Shown: one piece after another, positions 63,920-64,000 of the stretch
Position numbering within the stretch: position 1 is the first letter of the stretch
Layout of the letters: each line of letters opens with the position of its first letter
Source of the DNA: Xanthobacteraceae bacterium
GTDB lineage: Bacteria; Pseudomonadota; Alphaproteobacteria; Rhizobiales; Xanthobacteraceae
NCBI GenBank assembly: GCA_019454205.1
Contig: CP075369.1
Location: forward strand, 1,612,001 to 1,676,000
DNA: 64,000 nt
Direction of reading: 5' to 3'
Program-made: the position numbers and the translations under genes
The notes under the pieces: generated by a model
What the model was told of the DNA's origin: nothing
What the model saw: only the letters and a program-made list of their open reading frames with translations
Databases searched by the model: none

Positions 63920-64000
63920 ATGGACGAAATGACCGCCAGCCCCACATTCCAGATCCGTGTCGAGAACGCGATCCGCAACATCGCGGCGGGCGATTGGGAT
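63920..64000 (+). CDS. Start of a COG3146-like (GNAT-fold) acyltransferase, cut by window edge
   Basis: Twenty-seven codons from ATG 63920 run open to the edge: MDEMTASPTFQIRVENAI, then RNIAAGDWD. The 'I..I.A..WD' pattern is the usual start of the COG3146/DUF482 FemAB-like proteins, which often sit beside this phosphodiesterase in rhizobia. A second Met at residue 4 is an alternative start. The call rests on few residues. Confidence 0.5.
   Translation, partial: MDEMTASPTFQIRVENAIRNIAAGDWD

Noticed and set aside
1..64000. CRISPR arrays, rRNA operons, additional tRNAs and IS elements
   Set aside because: No regularly spaced repeats, rRNA sequence, further cloverleaf or transposase was seen in the window.

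Overview
The window looks like chromosome of a moderately high-GC alphaproteobacterium of the order Hyphomicrobiales (Rhizobiales). The reasons are the divK-pleD-rpmG cluster, the block pyrB-pyrC-like-plsY-dprA-topA-rnr, the gatCAB set, EipB (DUF1849), DUF3572, paired Omp25-like outer-membrane barrels, and a Ti-type traA/traC/traD mobilisation region in the inserted DNA. The family cannot be fixed from the sequence alone. No rRNA, CRISPR array or classical insertion sequence was seen.

Region 1 (1-4627, minus strand) is the end of a heavy-metal efflux operon: a small Cys/His-rich secreted protein, a periplasmic adaptor with an unusual membrane-anchored His-rich N-terminal extension, and an RND pump that runs off the left edge.

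Region 2 (about 4.7-24.8 kb) is an integrated mobilisable element lying against the 3' end of tRNA-Ser(GCT). A HigBA toxin-antitoxin module sits near each end. Its cargo is a five-gene, co-directional, tightly packed anti-phage-type operon: a SNF2-like helicase with a C-terminal nuclease-like DUF3883 domain, an SMC/OLD-like ATPase, an HNH nuclease, a DUF1156 DNA methylase and a DUF499 ATPase. The helicase, methylase and DUF499 ATPase match the helicase-methylase-ATPase (Hma) type of defence locus. The ATPase and HNH pair between helicase and methylase looks like a Septu (PtuAB)-type module nested inside it. The cargo faces traD and traC and occupies the place where traG would follow in a Ti-type plasmid. 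An oriT-like sequence lies between traC and the divergent relaxase gene traA. To the right come a HEPN-motif/LOTUS protein, an AlpA-type regulator, the second HigBA and a large serine recombinase whose last codons lie inside the tRNA gene. The left boundary of the element was not resolved.

Region 3 (25-34 kb) holds an N-acetylglutaminylglutamine-type amidotransferase, two tandem paralogous outer-membrane proteins that are each an internal duplication, a Sel1-type protein, two DUF2147 secreted proteins, two glutathione-transferase-like proteins and several small secreted proteins.

Region 4 (34-48 kb) holds an MFS transporter coupled to gatB, lrgAB, a cluster of small single-pass membrane proteins, a patatin-like lipoprotein, gatA/gatC, dps, a UPF0173 hydrolase, ruvX, an AEC transporter and an AidB-like acyl-CoA dehydrogenase.

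Region 5 (48-64 kb) is dense core genome: pyrB with a dihydroorotase-like partner that has lost its first metal-binding histidines, plsY, dprA, topA, rnr, DUF983, a NUDIX hydrolase, rpmG, then pleD/divK on the opposite strand, DUF3572, EipB, RidA, a glycerophosphodiesterase and the start of a COG3146-like acyltransferase cut by the right edge.
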